A stretch of DNA of 64,000 nt from Streptomyces sp. NBC_00287 (GTDB lineage: Bacteria; Actinomycetota; Actinomycetes; Streptomycetales; Streptomycetaceae): NCBI RefSeq assembly GCF_036173105.1, contig NZ_CP108053.1, positions 9,424,001 to 9,488,000 of the forward strand, in the 5' to 3' direction. A program made the position numbers and the translations under genes. Position 1 is the first letter of the stretch. Every line of letters begins with the position of its first letter. A model generated the notes under the pieces. That model saw only the letters and a list, made by a program, of their open reading frames with translations. It searched no databases and was not told the DNA's origin. Positions 8,314 to 16,177 of the stretch are shown here, in pieces.

Positions 8314-9369
8314 ATGACGAGTACAGCCCTGCGCAGCAGGGCGTGGAAACTGCTGGAGATGGTCACGACGCCGCTGCTGCCGTCTGACTACCTGGACCTG
8401 GTCAGCCCGCTGCGGGCGGGCGCTGATCTGCGTGGGCGCATCGAGGCCGTGCACCCCGAGACGGGTGACGCCGCGACCATCGTGATCAGGCCGGGACGTG
8501 GCTGGCGCGGCCACACCGCCGGTCAGTACGTGCGGATCGGGGTCGACGTCGACGGGGTGCGCCTGTGGCGTGCCTACTCCCTCACCTCGCCGACACACCG
8601 CAAGGACGGCCGCGTCACGATCACCGTGAAGGCGATCCCGGACGGCAAGGTCAGCAACCACCTGGTCCGTAGGGCGAAACCGGGCACGCTGATCCAGCTC
8701 GACCAGCCGACCGGTGACTTCGTGCTGCCGCAGGCCAAGCCCGCCAAGGTGCTCTACCTGACGGCCGGCAGCGGCATCACGCCCGTCATGGGCATGCTGC
8801 GCGACACCGAATTCGACGACGTCGTCATGGTCCACTGCGCGCCCCAGCCGCACGACGTGATCTTCCGCAACGAACTGCACGACCTGGCCGCGGACAAGAA
8901 GCTGCAGCTCACCGAGGTGCACACGGACACAGACGGCATGCTCGACATCGCCCGTCTCGACGAACTCGTGCCCGACTGGGCCGAGCGCGAGACCTGGGCC
9001 TGCGGTCCCGCGGGCCTGCTCGACGCCGCCGAAGAGCACTGGAGCGAGCACGGCGTCCAAGAGCGCCTGCACACCGAACGCTTCCGCCCCAGCATCGTCG
9101 TCACCGGCAACGGCGGCGAGGTCACGTTCAGCGCCACCGGCAAGACCGTCGACGCGGATGGCGCCACGCCGTTGCTGGACGTCGGCGAAGAGGCCGGCGT
9201 GCTCATGCCCTCCGGGTGCCGCATGGGCATCTGCATCGGCTGCATCACGCCGCTCAAGGCGGGCGCCGTCCGCGACCTGCGCACCGGCGACATCACCGAG
9301 GCCGAACCGGGCGTCCTCATCCAGACCTGCGTGTCCGCCGCCGCGGGCCCCTGCGACATCGAACGGTAG
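8314..9369 (+). CDS. Ferredoxin reductase with C-terminal 2Fe-2S domain (desaturase electron donor)
   Basis: 351 aa; GGAG lies just before the ATG. Domain order: FAD domain (about 35-140, with WRAYSLTSP matching the RxYS flavin motif), NAD(P)H domain (145-245, with YLTAGSGITPVMGML and WACGPAGLLDAAE), then a plant-type 2Fe-2S ferredoxin (265-351, CRMGICIGC and a distal Cys in IQTCVSA). It passes electrons from NADPH to the adjacent desaturase. The order reductase then desaturase mirrors the Mycobacterium tuberculosis Rv3230c/Rv3229c (DesA3) system. The stop is 8 bp before the desaturase start, so the two are one operon. Confidence 0.9.
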   Translation: MTSTALRSRAWKLLEMVTTPLLPSDYLDLVSPLRAGADLRGRIEAVHPETGDAATIVIRPGRGWRGHTAGQYVRIGVDVDGVRLWRAYSLTSPTHRKDGRVTITVKAIPDGKVSNHLVRRAKPGTLIQLDQPTGDFVLPQAKPAKVLYLTAGSGITPVMGMLRDTEFDDVVMVHCAPQPHDVIFRNELHDLAADKKLQLTEVHTDTDGMLDIARLDELVPDWAERETWACGPAGLLDAAEEHWSEHGVQERLHTERFRPSIVVTGNGGEVTFSATGKTVDADGATPLLDVGEEAGVLMPSGCRMGICIGCITPLKAGAVRDLRTGDITEAEPGVLIQTCVSAAAGPCDIER

Positions 9370-9377
9370 GGAACACC

Positions 9378-10496
9378 TTGACCGCCATCGACCCCACCGC
9401 CCACCTGACCGCGGAGCAGATCGAGGAGCTCGGCCGCGAGCTGGACGCGATCCGCGACGAGGTGATCGCCAGCCGCGGCGAGAAAGACGCCGCCTACATC
9501 CGCAAGGTCATCTCGGCGCAGCGCAAGCTCGAGCTGGCCAGCAGGGGCGTGCTGCTGTTCTCGATCTTCCCGCCCGCCTGGCTGATCGGCACCGCCGGAC
9601 TGTCCGTGGCGAAGATCATGGACAACATGGAGATCGGCCACAACGTCCTGCACGGCCAGTGGGACTGGATGCGGGACCCGAAGATCCACTCCACCACCTG
9701 GGAATGGGATCACGTCTCGCCGTCCGACCAGTGGAAGCACTCGCACAACGAGCTGCACCACACGTACACCAACGTGATCGGCAAGGACAACGACCTCGGC
9801 TACGGCATCATGCGCGTCGACGAGGACCAGAAGTGGCACCCCTTCCACCTCGGCCAGCCGCTGTGGAACTTCCTCAACGCCTGCTTCTTCGAGTACGGCA
9901 TCGCAGCGTACGACCTGGAACTGGGCAAGAACCTGAACAAGCGCCGCCGGAAGAACCCGGAGTTCCGCGCGCGGGCCAAGGCCGTGGGCCGCAAGATCCG
10001 CAAGCAGGTGCTCAAGGACTACGTGATCCACCCGCTGCTGTCGGGCCCGTCGTTCTTCCCCACACTCGCCGCCACGTTCACCGCCAACCTGGTCCGCAAC
10101 ATCTGGTCCCACTCGGTGATCATGTGCGGGCACTTCCCCGAGGGCGTACAGGTCTTCGAGCGCCGGTCGATCAAGGGCGAGACGCGCGGCCAGTGGTACC
10201 TGCGCCAGATGATGGGCTCGGCGAACATCAGCGGCAGCAAGGCCATGCATTTCATGACCGGCAACCTCTCGCACCAGATCGAGCACCACCTGTTCCCGGA
10301 CCTGCCGAGCAACCGGTACGCCGAGGTCGCGGTGAAGGTGCGCGCGTTGTTCGAGAAGTACGAGCTGGAGTACGTCACCGGGCCGCTGCCCAAACAGGTG
10401 TTCTCCGCGTGGCGCAAGGTCGTCCGGCTCTCACTGCCGAACAAGAAGCCCAAGGTCAAAACGCCGGACCGCGAGCAGGAGCTCGTCGCGGCCTGA
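9378..10496 (+). CDS. Membrane acyl-CoA/fatty-acid desaturase (DesA3-like)
   Basis: 372 aa from a TTG start (TAGGGAAC upstream). It carries the three di-iron His boxes: HNVLH (residues 88-92), HSHNELHH (121-128) and HQIEHH (about 295-300). Hydrophobic segments lie around residues 56-80 and 215-245, as expected for an integral membrane desaturase of the delta-9 stearoyl-CoA type. It introduces a double bond using O2 and electrons from the upstream reductase. It is predicted to be co-transcribed with that gene and controlled from the divergent promoter. A GC-rich hairpin follows at 10529. Confidence 0.92.
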   Translation: MTAIDPTAHLTAEQIEELGRELDAIRDEVIASRGEKDAAYIRKVISAQRKLELASRGVLLFSIFPPAWLIGTAGLSVAKIMDNMEIGHNVLHGQWDWMRDPKIHSTTWEWDHVSPSDQWKHSHNELHHTYTNVIGKDNDLGYGIMRVDEDQKWHPFHLGQPLWNFLNACFFEYGIAAYDLELGKNLNKRRRKNPEFRARAKAVGRKIRKQVLKDYVIHPLLSGPSFFPTLAATFTANLVRNIWSHSVIMCGHFPEGVQVFERRSIKGETRGQWYLRQMMGSANISGSKAMHFMTGNLSHQIEHHLFPDLPSNRYAEVAVKVRALFEKYELEYVTGPLPKQVFSAWRKVVRLSLPNKKPKVKTPDREQELVAA

Positions 10497-10528
10497 TTCC
10501 CGGTCTTCGTTCAGATCTTTCGGTTGTA

Positions 10529-10544
10529 CCGGCGGCACCGCCGG
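10529..10544 (+). terminator. GC-rich hairpin after the desaturase gene
   Basis: Perfect hairpin CCGGCG-GCAC-CGCCGG 33 bp after the desaturase stop. There is no T-tract, as is usual for Streptomyces terminators. Confidence 0.4.
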
Positions 10545-10760
10545 GGTTCGGTCAGATCCGTTGCGGACGGTGGATGCCCGCGACACCAGACCGTACGCCA
10601 CGCGATCCGGGCAGCCGGTGTCCGGCTGCGCTGCCTGGACGTGCGCTAGGAGCTCAGCGCACAGCCGGCGGCGAGGTGTTGTAGTGCGCTGACCTGCCGT
10701 GGCCGCTAGTCGGGTGCGTACGCGCACTCGGTTTGCCGACGGGCGGGCCGGCTGGAAGGC

Positions 10761-10960
10761 ATGGCTGTGACGTGGACACGGCCGGAACCCATGCCCGCCG
10801 CCCCTGTGCCCGACCCTGCGCTGCTGCGGGGGTTGGCGGGTGAGCCGAAGTGGGACGGGTGGCGGGCGCTGGTCTGTGTCGACGTGGGCTGGGTAGTGCT
10901 GCACTCACGGCGGGGCACGAGCCTGGTGGCTTCGTTCCCGGAGATCGAATCCGGGAGCAG
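10761..10960 (+). pseudogene. Second ATP-dependent DNA ligase N-terminal stub
   Basis: Begins ATGGCTGTGACG and reads LAGEPKWDGWRALVCVDVG (adenylation Lys in KWDG), then LHSRRGTSLVASFPEIESG. At about 10957 the ligase similarity stops and the opposite strand becomes an arsenate-reductase stub. It is related to but different from the stub at 5856, so the two are separate copies that both lost everything after the first 60-75 codons. Confidence 0.6.
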
Positions 10961-11010
10961 CGGCCGGCGTTGTGGACGCAGACGAACAGCACGCAGGGCT
11001 TGTCGTGCAT
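10957..11010 (-). pseudogene. Arsenate reductase (ArsC, LMW-PTP type) N-terminal stub
   Basis: Only the first 17 or so codons remain, MHDKPCVLFVCVHNAGR. They include the beginning of the P-loop active site (CVHNAGRS in intact proteins), and the next residue is already non-homologous. It was cut exactly at the catalytic loop by the junction with the ligase stub. No ars operon partners remain nearby. Confidence 0.55.
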
Positions 11011-11190
11011 TGCTGGTCTCCCGGCCGCGTACGGGCACGGGATCGCCTCCGGGTGCGAGAGGAACCCTGTCTCCTTCAACGCCTCGACCTGGCCCGGGCG
11101 TCCTGACGTTGGCCGTTCGCCTCCTGTCAGGTCTTGCTCCGCGCCCGCCTGCCGGCCTGGCGGCCGTCCAGACCGGCGGGCGGGGCGAAG

Positions 11191-11796
11191 TCACGCAGGG
11201 ACGCTGAGCGGCGGGTGCTCGAGCACGCGGGGCTTGTACTCGACCAGCTGGATGCGGCCGTCGAAGGTGCGGTGGTCGATCATCTCGAGGGCGATGTCCG
11301 GATAGCCGTCGTAGATGCGTTCTTCGCCCGTGGCCCCGGTGATCACCGGGAACATCACGACCCGGAAGCGGTCGACGAGTCCGGCTCGTAGCAGGGACCG
11401 GCACAGGCTGAGGCTGCCGATCGTGCTGAGGAGCCCCGAGCCACTCGACTTCATGGCGCGGACCGCCTCGACGGCGTCATCGCGGACGAGCGTGGAGTTG
11501 GCCCACGTCAGTGGCTCCTCGAGTGAGGAGGAGAACACCACCTTGGACGCTTGCGTGAGCTCGTCGACGGACGCCTCTTCTTCGGGCCTGAACTGGTCTT
11601 GGCCAGGCGGGACCTCACCTGCAGCGAAGCCCGACATCAGGCGGTAGGTGTTCGCTCCCATCAGGTAGGTGGCCTCGGGCTGCTCGCCGAGCCATGCGAG
11701 GTACTCCGGGCCCTCCAGCCCCCAGAACCCGGGCCACCCCTCTCCCGATGCGTAGCCGTCGAGGGAGGTGATGAAGTCGACGAGAAGCTCCGACAT
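11191..11796 (-). CDS. Dihydrofolate-reductase-like protein (RibD C-terminal domain family)
   Basis: 201 aa; AGGAAAGGA precedes the ATG. It has the typical RibD_C/DHFR-like signatures: an N-terminal strand LLVDFITSLDGYASGEG, then MGANTYRLMSGF, then KVVFSSSLEEPLTW, then LLSTIGSLSLCRSLLRAGLV near 120-140, and LVDRFRVVMFPVITG. It is a soluble NADPH-dependent reductase of unknown substrate. The family is very common in Streptomyces and is usually monocistronic, as here. Confidence 0.88.
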   Translation of the reverse strand: MSELLVDFITSLDGYASGEGWPGFWGLEGPEYLAWLGEQPEATYLMGANTYRLMSGFAAGEVPPGQDQFRPEEEASVDELTQASKVVFSSSLEEPLTWANSTLVRDDAVEAVRAMKSSGSGLLSTIGSLSLCRSLLRAGLVDRFRVVMFPVITGATGEERIYDGYPDIALEMIDHRTFDGRIQLVEYKPRVLEHPPLSVPA

Positions 11797-11850
11797 GGAG
11801 GTGTCCTTTCCTGGGGTGTCACGAGCTTGGACCGGCCGGGAGCCACAAAC

Positions 11851-12290
11851 TCATCGGCCGCGCCGTGGAGCAACGAGAAAACCCATGACGCTGCAGCCGA
11901 TCAGGTCGGCGGAGCGGCACTGCTTCGTAGGGCCCGGTGGCGAGGGTGCGGGCGGCGAGGGCGTCCTCGCTGACCCGCCGCCTTGCTCGCGCAGGTCACG
12001 GGCCGCATGCTCCCAGGCCAGCTCGCCGAACGGGGTCGCGGTGGACGACAGTAGCCGCCAGCGGACCGTGACCCAGGTGCCCTTGCGGTGGTCACGCAGC
12101 CAGACGAGCCGGATGTCGTAGGGGTCGTGGCGGACCTCCCACCGGTCCTTGCGGCCGGGGATCCCGGACTTCCCGCGCTGCAGGCCGTCCAGGCCCTCCC
12201 CGTCGTAGATCCGGTGGTTGATCTTGATGCCGTAGGAGTTGACCGCTGGATCGCACGCCACCTCCGCGCGGTAGATGGCATCCGACTGGC
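11851..12290 (-). pseudogene. Mu/TniA-type (rve) transposase C-terminal remnant
   Basis: Reads SYGIKINHRIYDGEGLDGL, then GRKDRWEVRHDPYDIRLVWL, then FGELAWEHAARDLREQGGG. This is the beta-barrel Mu transposase C-terminal domain of TnsB/TniA-like integrases found in Streptomyces. The catalytic rve core is missing and no start codon is sensible. The right edge is a few bp from the stop of the SGNH hydrolase gene. The final 35-40 codons to the stop at 11851 look non-homologous. Confidence 0.6.
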
Positions 12291-12306
12291 CGCGGCGCCG
12301 GACCAG

Positions 12307-13026
12307 CTACGCGCTCTGGGTCAGCAGACCGGCGTCGATGACCTCAGCGATAAGGGTGGCGCCACGGCTGTTCTGGTGGATGTGGTCGGTCGTGAGCACG
12401 AGACCTCGGCGCCGCGAGATCGTGTCGAGGCTGCGGCGCAGCACTGCGTGCTGGACGAGGACGCCGAGGCCCGCTGCGGGCGTCACCTCCCGGTATGAAA
12501 TCGGCGGCGGGTCCGCTTGGCGCAGTTCCTCGATCTGGCGTTCGTGGAGCGGAAGGTAGGTCACCTCGTTGGAGTCGGCGACCTCGGCGATCATCCGGCT
12601 GTACGCCTGCGATGCCTGTGCCGCTGCTCCGTCGAGTTGTTGGCCGAGTACCGGGAGTGACAGCAGACCGATCGTCGCGTCGGTCTCCGCTCGCAGCCGT
12701 GCGACGACGGCTCCCAGGCACTCTTGGAACCAGCCGGCTGACGGGCGCTCGGGGAGCTGTTTGCGCTTCATGGCCTGCTCGACGGGGTAGCCAGCAAGGC
12801 TCGCTCGGGCGTCGTTGCTCCCGATCAACACGGTGATCACATCGGGCGGGTTCGCGACGACAGCATCGAGGCGCTGCAAGAGGTTGTAGGCGAAGTCGCC
12901 GTTGGCGCCGAAGCGGGCAAGCTGCACGTCACCGAGAGGGTGGCGTCGTCCGAGAAGGGCCAGGTAGTCGACGCTGAACTGCGCGCGGGTGAGGCTGTCG
13001 CCGAGGCACGCGATGCGTGTCGTCAC
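12307..13026 (-). CDS. SGNH/GDSL-type hydrolase
   Basis: 239 aa from a GTG that overlaps the TGA of the upstream cupin gene (GTGA), so it is translationally coupled. Block I is CLGDSLT (nucleophile Ser11), block II Gly is in RFGANGDF, block III is VLIGSNDA (Asn), and block V is DHIHQN with the catalytic Asp/His near residue 222. No signal peptide is seen, so it is probably a cytoplasmic esterase/lipase-like hydrolase. It is the third gene of an AraC-cupin-hydrolase cluster. Confidence 0.85.
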   Translation of the reverse strand: MTTRIACLGDSLTRAQFSVDYLALLGRRHPLGDVQLARFGANGDFAYNLLQRLDAVVANPPDVITVLIGSNDARASLAGYPVEQAMKRKQLPERPSAGWFQECLGAVVARLRAETDATIGLLSLPVLGQQLDGAAAQASQAYSRMIAEVADSNEVTYLPLHERQIEELRQADPPPISYREVTPAAGLGVLVQHAVLRRSLDTISRRRGLVLTTDHIHQNSRGATLIAEVIDAGLLTQSA

Positions 13027-13493
13027 GGCGCTTCCTCCAGGCCGGGCGTGCCGACGCGTTCGGTTGGGCGGGTGTCGGTCCGAGGACGGTGGTCGGTGTC
13101 GACGCTCGCGGTGATGGTCAGGATGGACGTCGGTCCCGCCATGTCGACCGCGTGCCATACCCCGGCCGGGTTGATGGTGGCCTCGCCCGGCCCGAGCAGA
13201 ACGCGGTCGGGCACCCCGTCCACGTCGCGGGTGACCGTCACTGATCCGCTGAGGCAAACGACCAGTTCGTCGCCTGCAGGGTGGCTCTCCCAATGGTCGC
13301 CGGGGCCGTCGCCGTCGAAGATCATCACCATCCGGCCCTCGGCGCCATCTGCCGTGACCGCGGCGCTGTAGGCCTGGAGCACCTCCGGGTCCCAGGCGAA
13401 GCCCTCGACGGGTTTCGCTCTCGATCCCAGCCTGAGGTGCACGGGGGTGGTCCGCAGGTCGATGGCGTTGCGTTCGTGGTTGACGAGTCTCAT
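13023..13493 (-). CDS. Cupin-domain protein
   Basis: 156 aa starting at ATG 13493. It has a single small cupin barrel. Motif 1 is approximated by GDHWESHPAGDELVVCLSG (G-x5-H-x-H-x3,4-E-like, with His/Glu metal ligands), and motif 2 by GEATINPAGVWHAVD. It probably binds a metal or small effector. The stop overlaps the start of the SGNH hydrolase by 4 nt. It sits 83 bp after the AraC regulator on the same strand. Confidence 0.8.
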   Translation of the reverse strand: MRLVNHERNAIDLRTTPVHLRLGSRAKPVEGFAWDPEVLQAYSAAVTADGAEGRMVMIFDGDGPGDHWESHPAGDELVVCLSGSVTVTRDVDGVPDRVLLGPGEATINPAGVWHAVDMAGPTSILTITASVDTDHRPRTDTRPTERVGTPGLEEAP

Positions 13494-13576
13494 GCTGACG
13501 ATCGTCACACGACGGCGATCGGGCGGTCTTGAAGGAAAGGGAACAGAAGCCGACGCGACGGGCGGACGGTTGGCGA

Positions 13577-14413
13577 CTACCCGGTCCCGAGGAGGACTTC
13601 GCTGCGACGCCAGGCCGTCGGCGATCGGCCCGTGAACTCGCGCCAGTCCCGAACGAGATGGGCCTGGTCGGCGTAGCCAGAGATGGTCGCCACATCGGCC
13701 CACGGGAGCGGGTCCTGCGCCGCCGCCAGTTCGTGCGCGTGCTCGAAGCGCAGAACTCGGGCGAAGGTCTTCGGCGACAGGCCCAGCTCACCGCGAAACC
13801 GCTCGGTGAGGTGCCGACGGCTCCAGCCGAGTTCCGCGGCGACCGCACCAACCTGGACGCAGCCCCGCGCGGCGACGAGGCGGCGCCATGCCTCGGCCAC
13901 CTCGGGGCGCACCCGGCGCACACGGTCGCCGCCGGCGCCACGGCCGACAGCTCGGAGGAGCAATTCGTCCAGCACGGTGAACCGCGCCACCCACGTTGTT
14001 GCCGCTCGGAGCCGGTCGACCAACTCGACGCCAACCGCTCCGAGAAGCTCGTCAAGTGGGACCAGTCGGTGGGCCAGCTCGGCGGCCGGCACGCCGTAGA
14101 TGGCCCGAGCCCCGAGCGGTGTCAGCGATACCTGCACACCGTGCTGGCGTCCGTCGTGGTGGATCGCGACGGACCGGCACATCAGACCGCCGGCCACGCT
14201 GCTGAATCGGGTGACCGGTGACCCGTCGTCAACGCCCGCCGCCACCTCCAAAGGGTCCGACAGGCTGATCACTGCAGTGAGCACGCGGCTCGGCGGGCCG
14301 CAGTGCACCCCCGCCGGGAGCCCGCGGAGGTCGAAACCGACATACGAGTCGACGTACCGCCGCAAGGCGGGCGCCGGACGTACACCGATCCCGGTGGCCG
14401 TGTGGTCCTCCAT
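13577..14413 (-). CDS. AraC-family transcriptional regulator
   Basis: 278 aa if started at ATG 14413 (MEDHTATG). The N-terminal ligand region matches the DUF6597-like type (RPAPALRRYVDSYVGFDLRG, SLTPLGARAIYGVPAAELAH). The C-terminal double helix-turn-helix spans about 185-275: VAAELGWSRRHLTERFRGEL, then ISGYADQAHLVRDWREFTG, then RSPTAWRR. It is probably the regulator of the downstream cupin and hydrolase genes, which run in the same direction. Confidence 0.85.
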   Translation of the reverse strand: MEDHTATGIGVRPAPALRRYVDSYVGFDLRGLPAGVHCGPPSRVLTAVISLSDPLEVAAGVDDGSPVTRFSSVAGGLMCRSVAIHHDGRQHGVQVSLTPLGARAIYGVPAAELAHRLVPLDELLGAVGVELVDRLRAATTWVARFTVLDELLLRAVGRGAGGDRVRRVRPEVAEAWRRLVAARGCVQVGAVAAELGWSRRHLTERFRGELGLSPKTFARVLRFEHAHELAAAQDPLPWADVATISGYADQAHLVRDWREFTGRSPTAWRRSEVLLGTG

Positions 14414-14679
14414 TTCCGTCAGTGTACGAGCCGCCGAGCCCAGCAAGATCACCACCCGGACCGCGAAACCTTATCCACACCCGAAACAGCCACCACAGAC
14501 CGTGCCTGACCAGGACCTACCACGGGGCAGCGGCCCCTTTCCGCAATATTCGGTTCCCACTCCTGAGACAGCCAGGGACCAGCGACAACAACGCCCGAGA
14601 CAAAAGCAGTTGAGCGGCAACATGACCCGAGACGGCGCACGCCCGTTGTCCTGCGCGCGGCAACACCAACCGAGACCAA
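14414..14679. other. Intergenic region upstream of the AraC gene
   Basis: About 270 bp with no supportable gene. It should contain the AraC promoter (leftward). No clear operator or terminator was seen. Confidence 0.4.
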
Positions 14680-14738
14680 GGGCATGGCTGATGGCGCACC
14701 CGGGAGTTGAGGTGATCTGCAGGGATCGCGCCGGGGCC
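14680..14738 (+). pseudogene. ISL3-family transposase sliver
   Basis: Reads AWLMAHPGVEVICRDRAGA, the second catalytic-Asp region of ISL3 transposases (compare QIVCRDRASAY in the copy at 49979). It is cut exactly at the left end of the IS701 element. Confidence 0.5.
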
Positions 14739-16177
14739 TAGTAGGGCTTGGTCAGGTTCATTCGTGGGTGGCGTGTCTGTTGGTGCTTTGGGGTCGTAGG
14801 GGTGGTGTGACACCTGAGGAGATGGCCGGGGTCCGGGAGGACTTGGAGGCGTTCGCGGCGGGGTTGTTCGACGGGTTCTTCCGTGCGGATTAGCAGCGGT
14901 GGGGGCAGGTGTATGTGCGTGGGCTGCTACTGGACGGGCGGCGCAGGAGCCGATGGCCGCCCGCCTCGGTGAGGAGGGCAACCGTCAGGCGCTGGCCCAC
15001 TCCATCACCTTCAGCCCGTGGGATCCGGCGCATGTGCGGGCCCGGCTGGCCTGGAGGATGCACGAGGCAATCGGTCCGGAGGCGTTGATCGTCGATAACA
15101 CCGGCTTTTTGAAGGACGGGGATGCCTCAGCGTGTGTGTCGCGGCAGTACACCGGCACCGCGGGCAAGGTCACCAACTGTCAGGTGGGCGTGTCGCTGCA
15201 CCTGGCGCATGAGCGGGCCTCGACGGCGGTGAACTGGCGGCTGTTCCTGCCCGCTTCGTGGGATCCCGCCTCCGCGGAGGCGGATGCGGTCAAGGTCGCC
15301 CAATGCGGCCGGTGCGGCATCCCCGACCAGGTGGGGCATGTGGAGAAGTGGCAGCTGGCCCTGGACATGATCGACGAGATCCGGTCGTGGGGCCTCGATG
15401 TTCCCCTGGTCGTCGCGGACGCCGGTTACGGGGATGCCGCCGCCGTCCGCCACGGCCTGGAAGAACGCAAGCTGCCCTATGCGGTGGGGATTTCCTCCCG
15501 CCACACCGCGCATCCCGCCGATGCCCGGCCGGTCCAGCCCGCCCACACAGGCGCCGGCCGGCCGCCGAGAATCCAGTACCCCCAGCCCGCGCAGACCGTG
15601 AAGGAGCTGGCCATCGCGGCCGGCCGGACAGCCGTGAGGCCGGTGTCCTGGCGGGAAGGCTCCCGGCCGGGCAGAGGGACCAGTGGCGTCAAGCGCATGT
15701 ACTCGCGGTTCGTGACCCTGCGCATCCGTCCCGCCGGACGCGGCGTCCGCCGGGCCACCGACGGACGCCGCGTCCGAGCGCTGGCTGCTGGCCCAATGGC
15801 CGACCGGCGAGAGCGAGCCGGTGCAGTTCTGGCTGTCGAACCTGCCCTCCGGGATGCCGCTGGCCACGCTGGTGCGGCTGGCCAAGCTCCGCTGGCGCAT
15901 CGAGCACGACCACCGCGAGATGAATCAGGCCCTGGGCCTGGCCCACTTCGAAGGGCCGCACCTACCAGGGCTGGCACCACCACGTCACCCTCGGCTCCGC
16001 CGCCCATGCCTTCTGCACACTGCAACGACTGGCACGAGACCCAAAAGACCCAGCGCAGGCCTGAGCCTCTATCAAATCGTCCGCGAACTACAGACACTCC
16101 TGGCCCTCTGGACCGGCGCCTGCCCCACCTGCCACCGCGATATACCACCCCATACGAACCTGACCAAGCCCTACTAG
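14738..16177 (+). mobile_element. IS701-family insertion sequence (degenerate)
   Basis: About 1.44 kb bounded by near-perfect terminal inverted repeats starting TAGTAGGGCTTGGTCAGG (left 14739-14759, right 16156-16176). CTAG is present at both outer edges (14738-14741, 16174-16177), as expected for the YTAR-type target of this family. It carries a broken transposase. The right CTAG was later used as the TA target of an IS630 element. Confidence 0.75.
14822..16160 (+). pseudogene. IS701-family transposase, multiply broken
   Basis: Recognisable blocks: LEAFAAGLFDGFF, then ARLAWRMHEAIGPEALIVDN (first catalytic Asp), then KDGDASACVSRQYTGTAGKV, then LDVPLVVADAGYGDAAAVRH (second Asp), then LAKLRWRIEHDHREMNQALG (catalytic Glu region), then GWHHHVTL. 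Defects include an in-frame TAG after FRAD (about 14890), frameshifts near 14935 and 15750, and an extra G at about 15950 (GAAGGGCCGC where GAAGGCCGC is expected). The tail SLYQIVRELQTLL is in yet another frame. It is non-functional. Confidence 0.75.
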
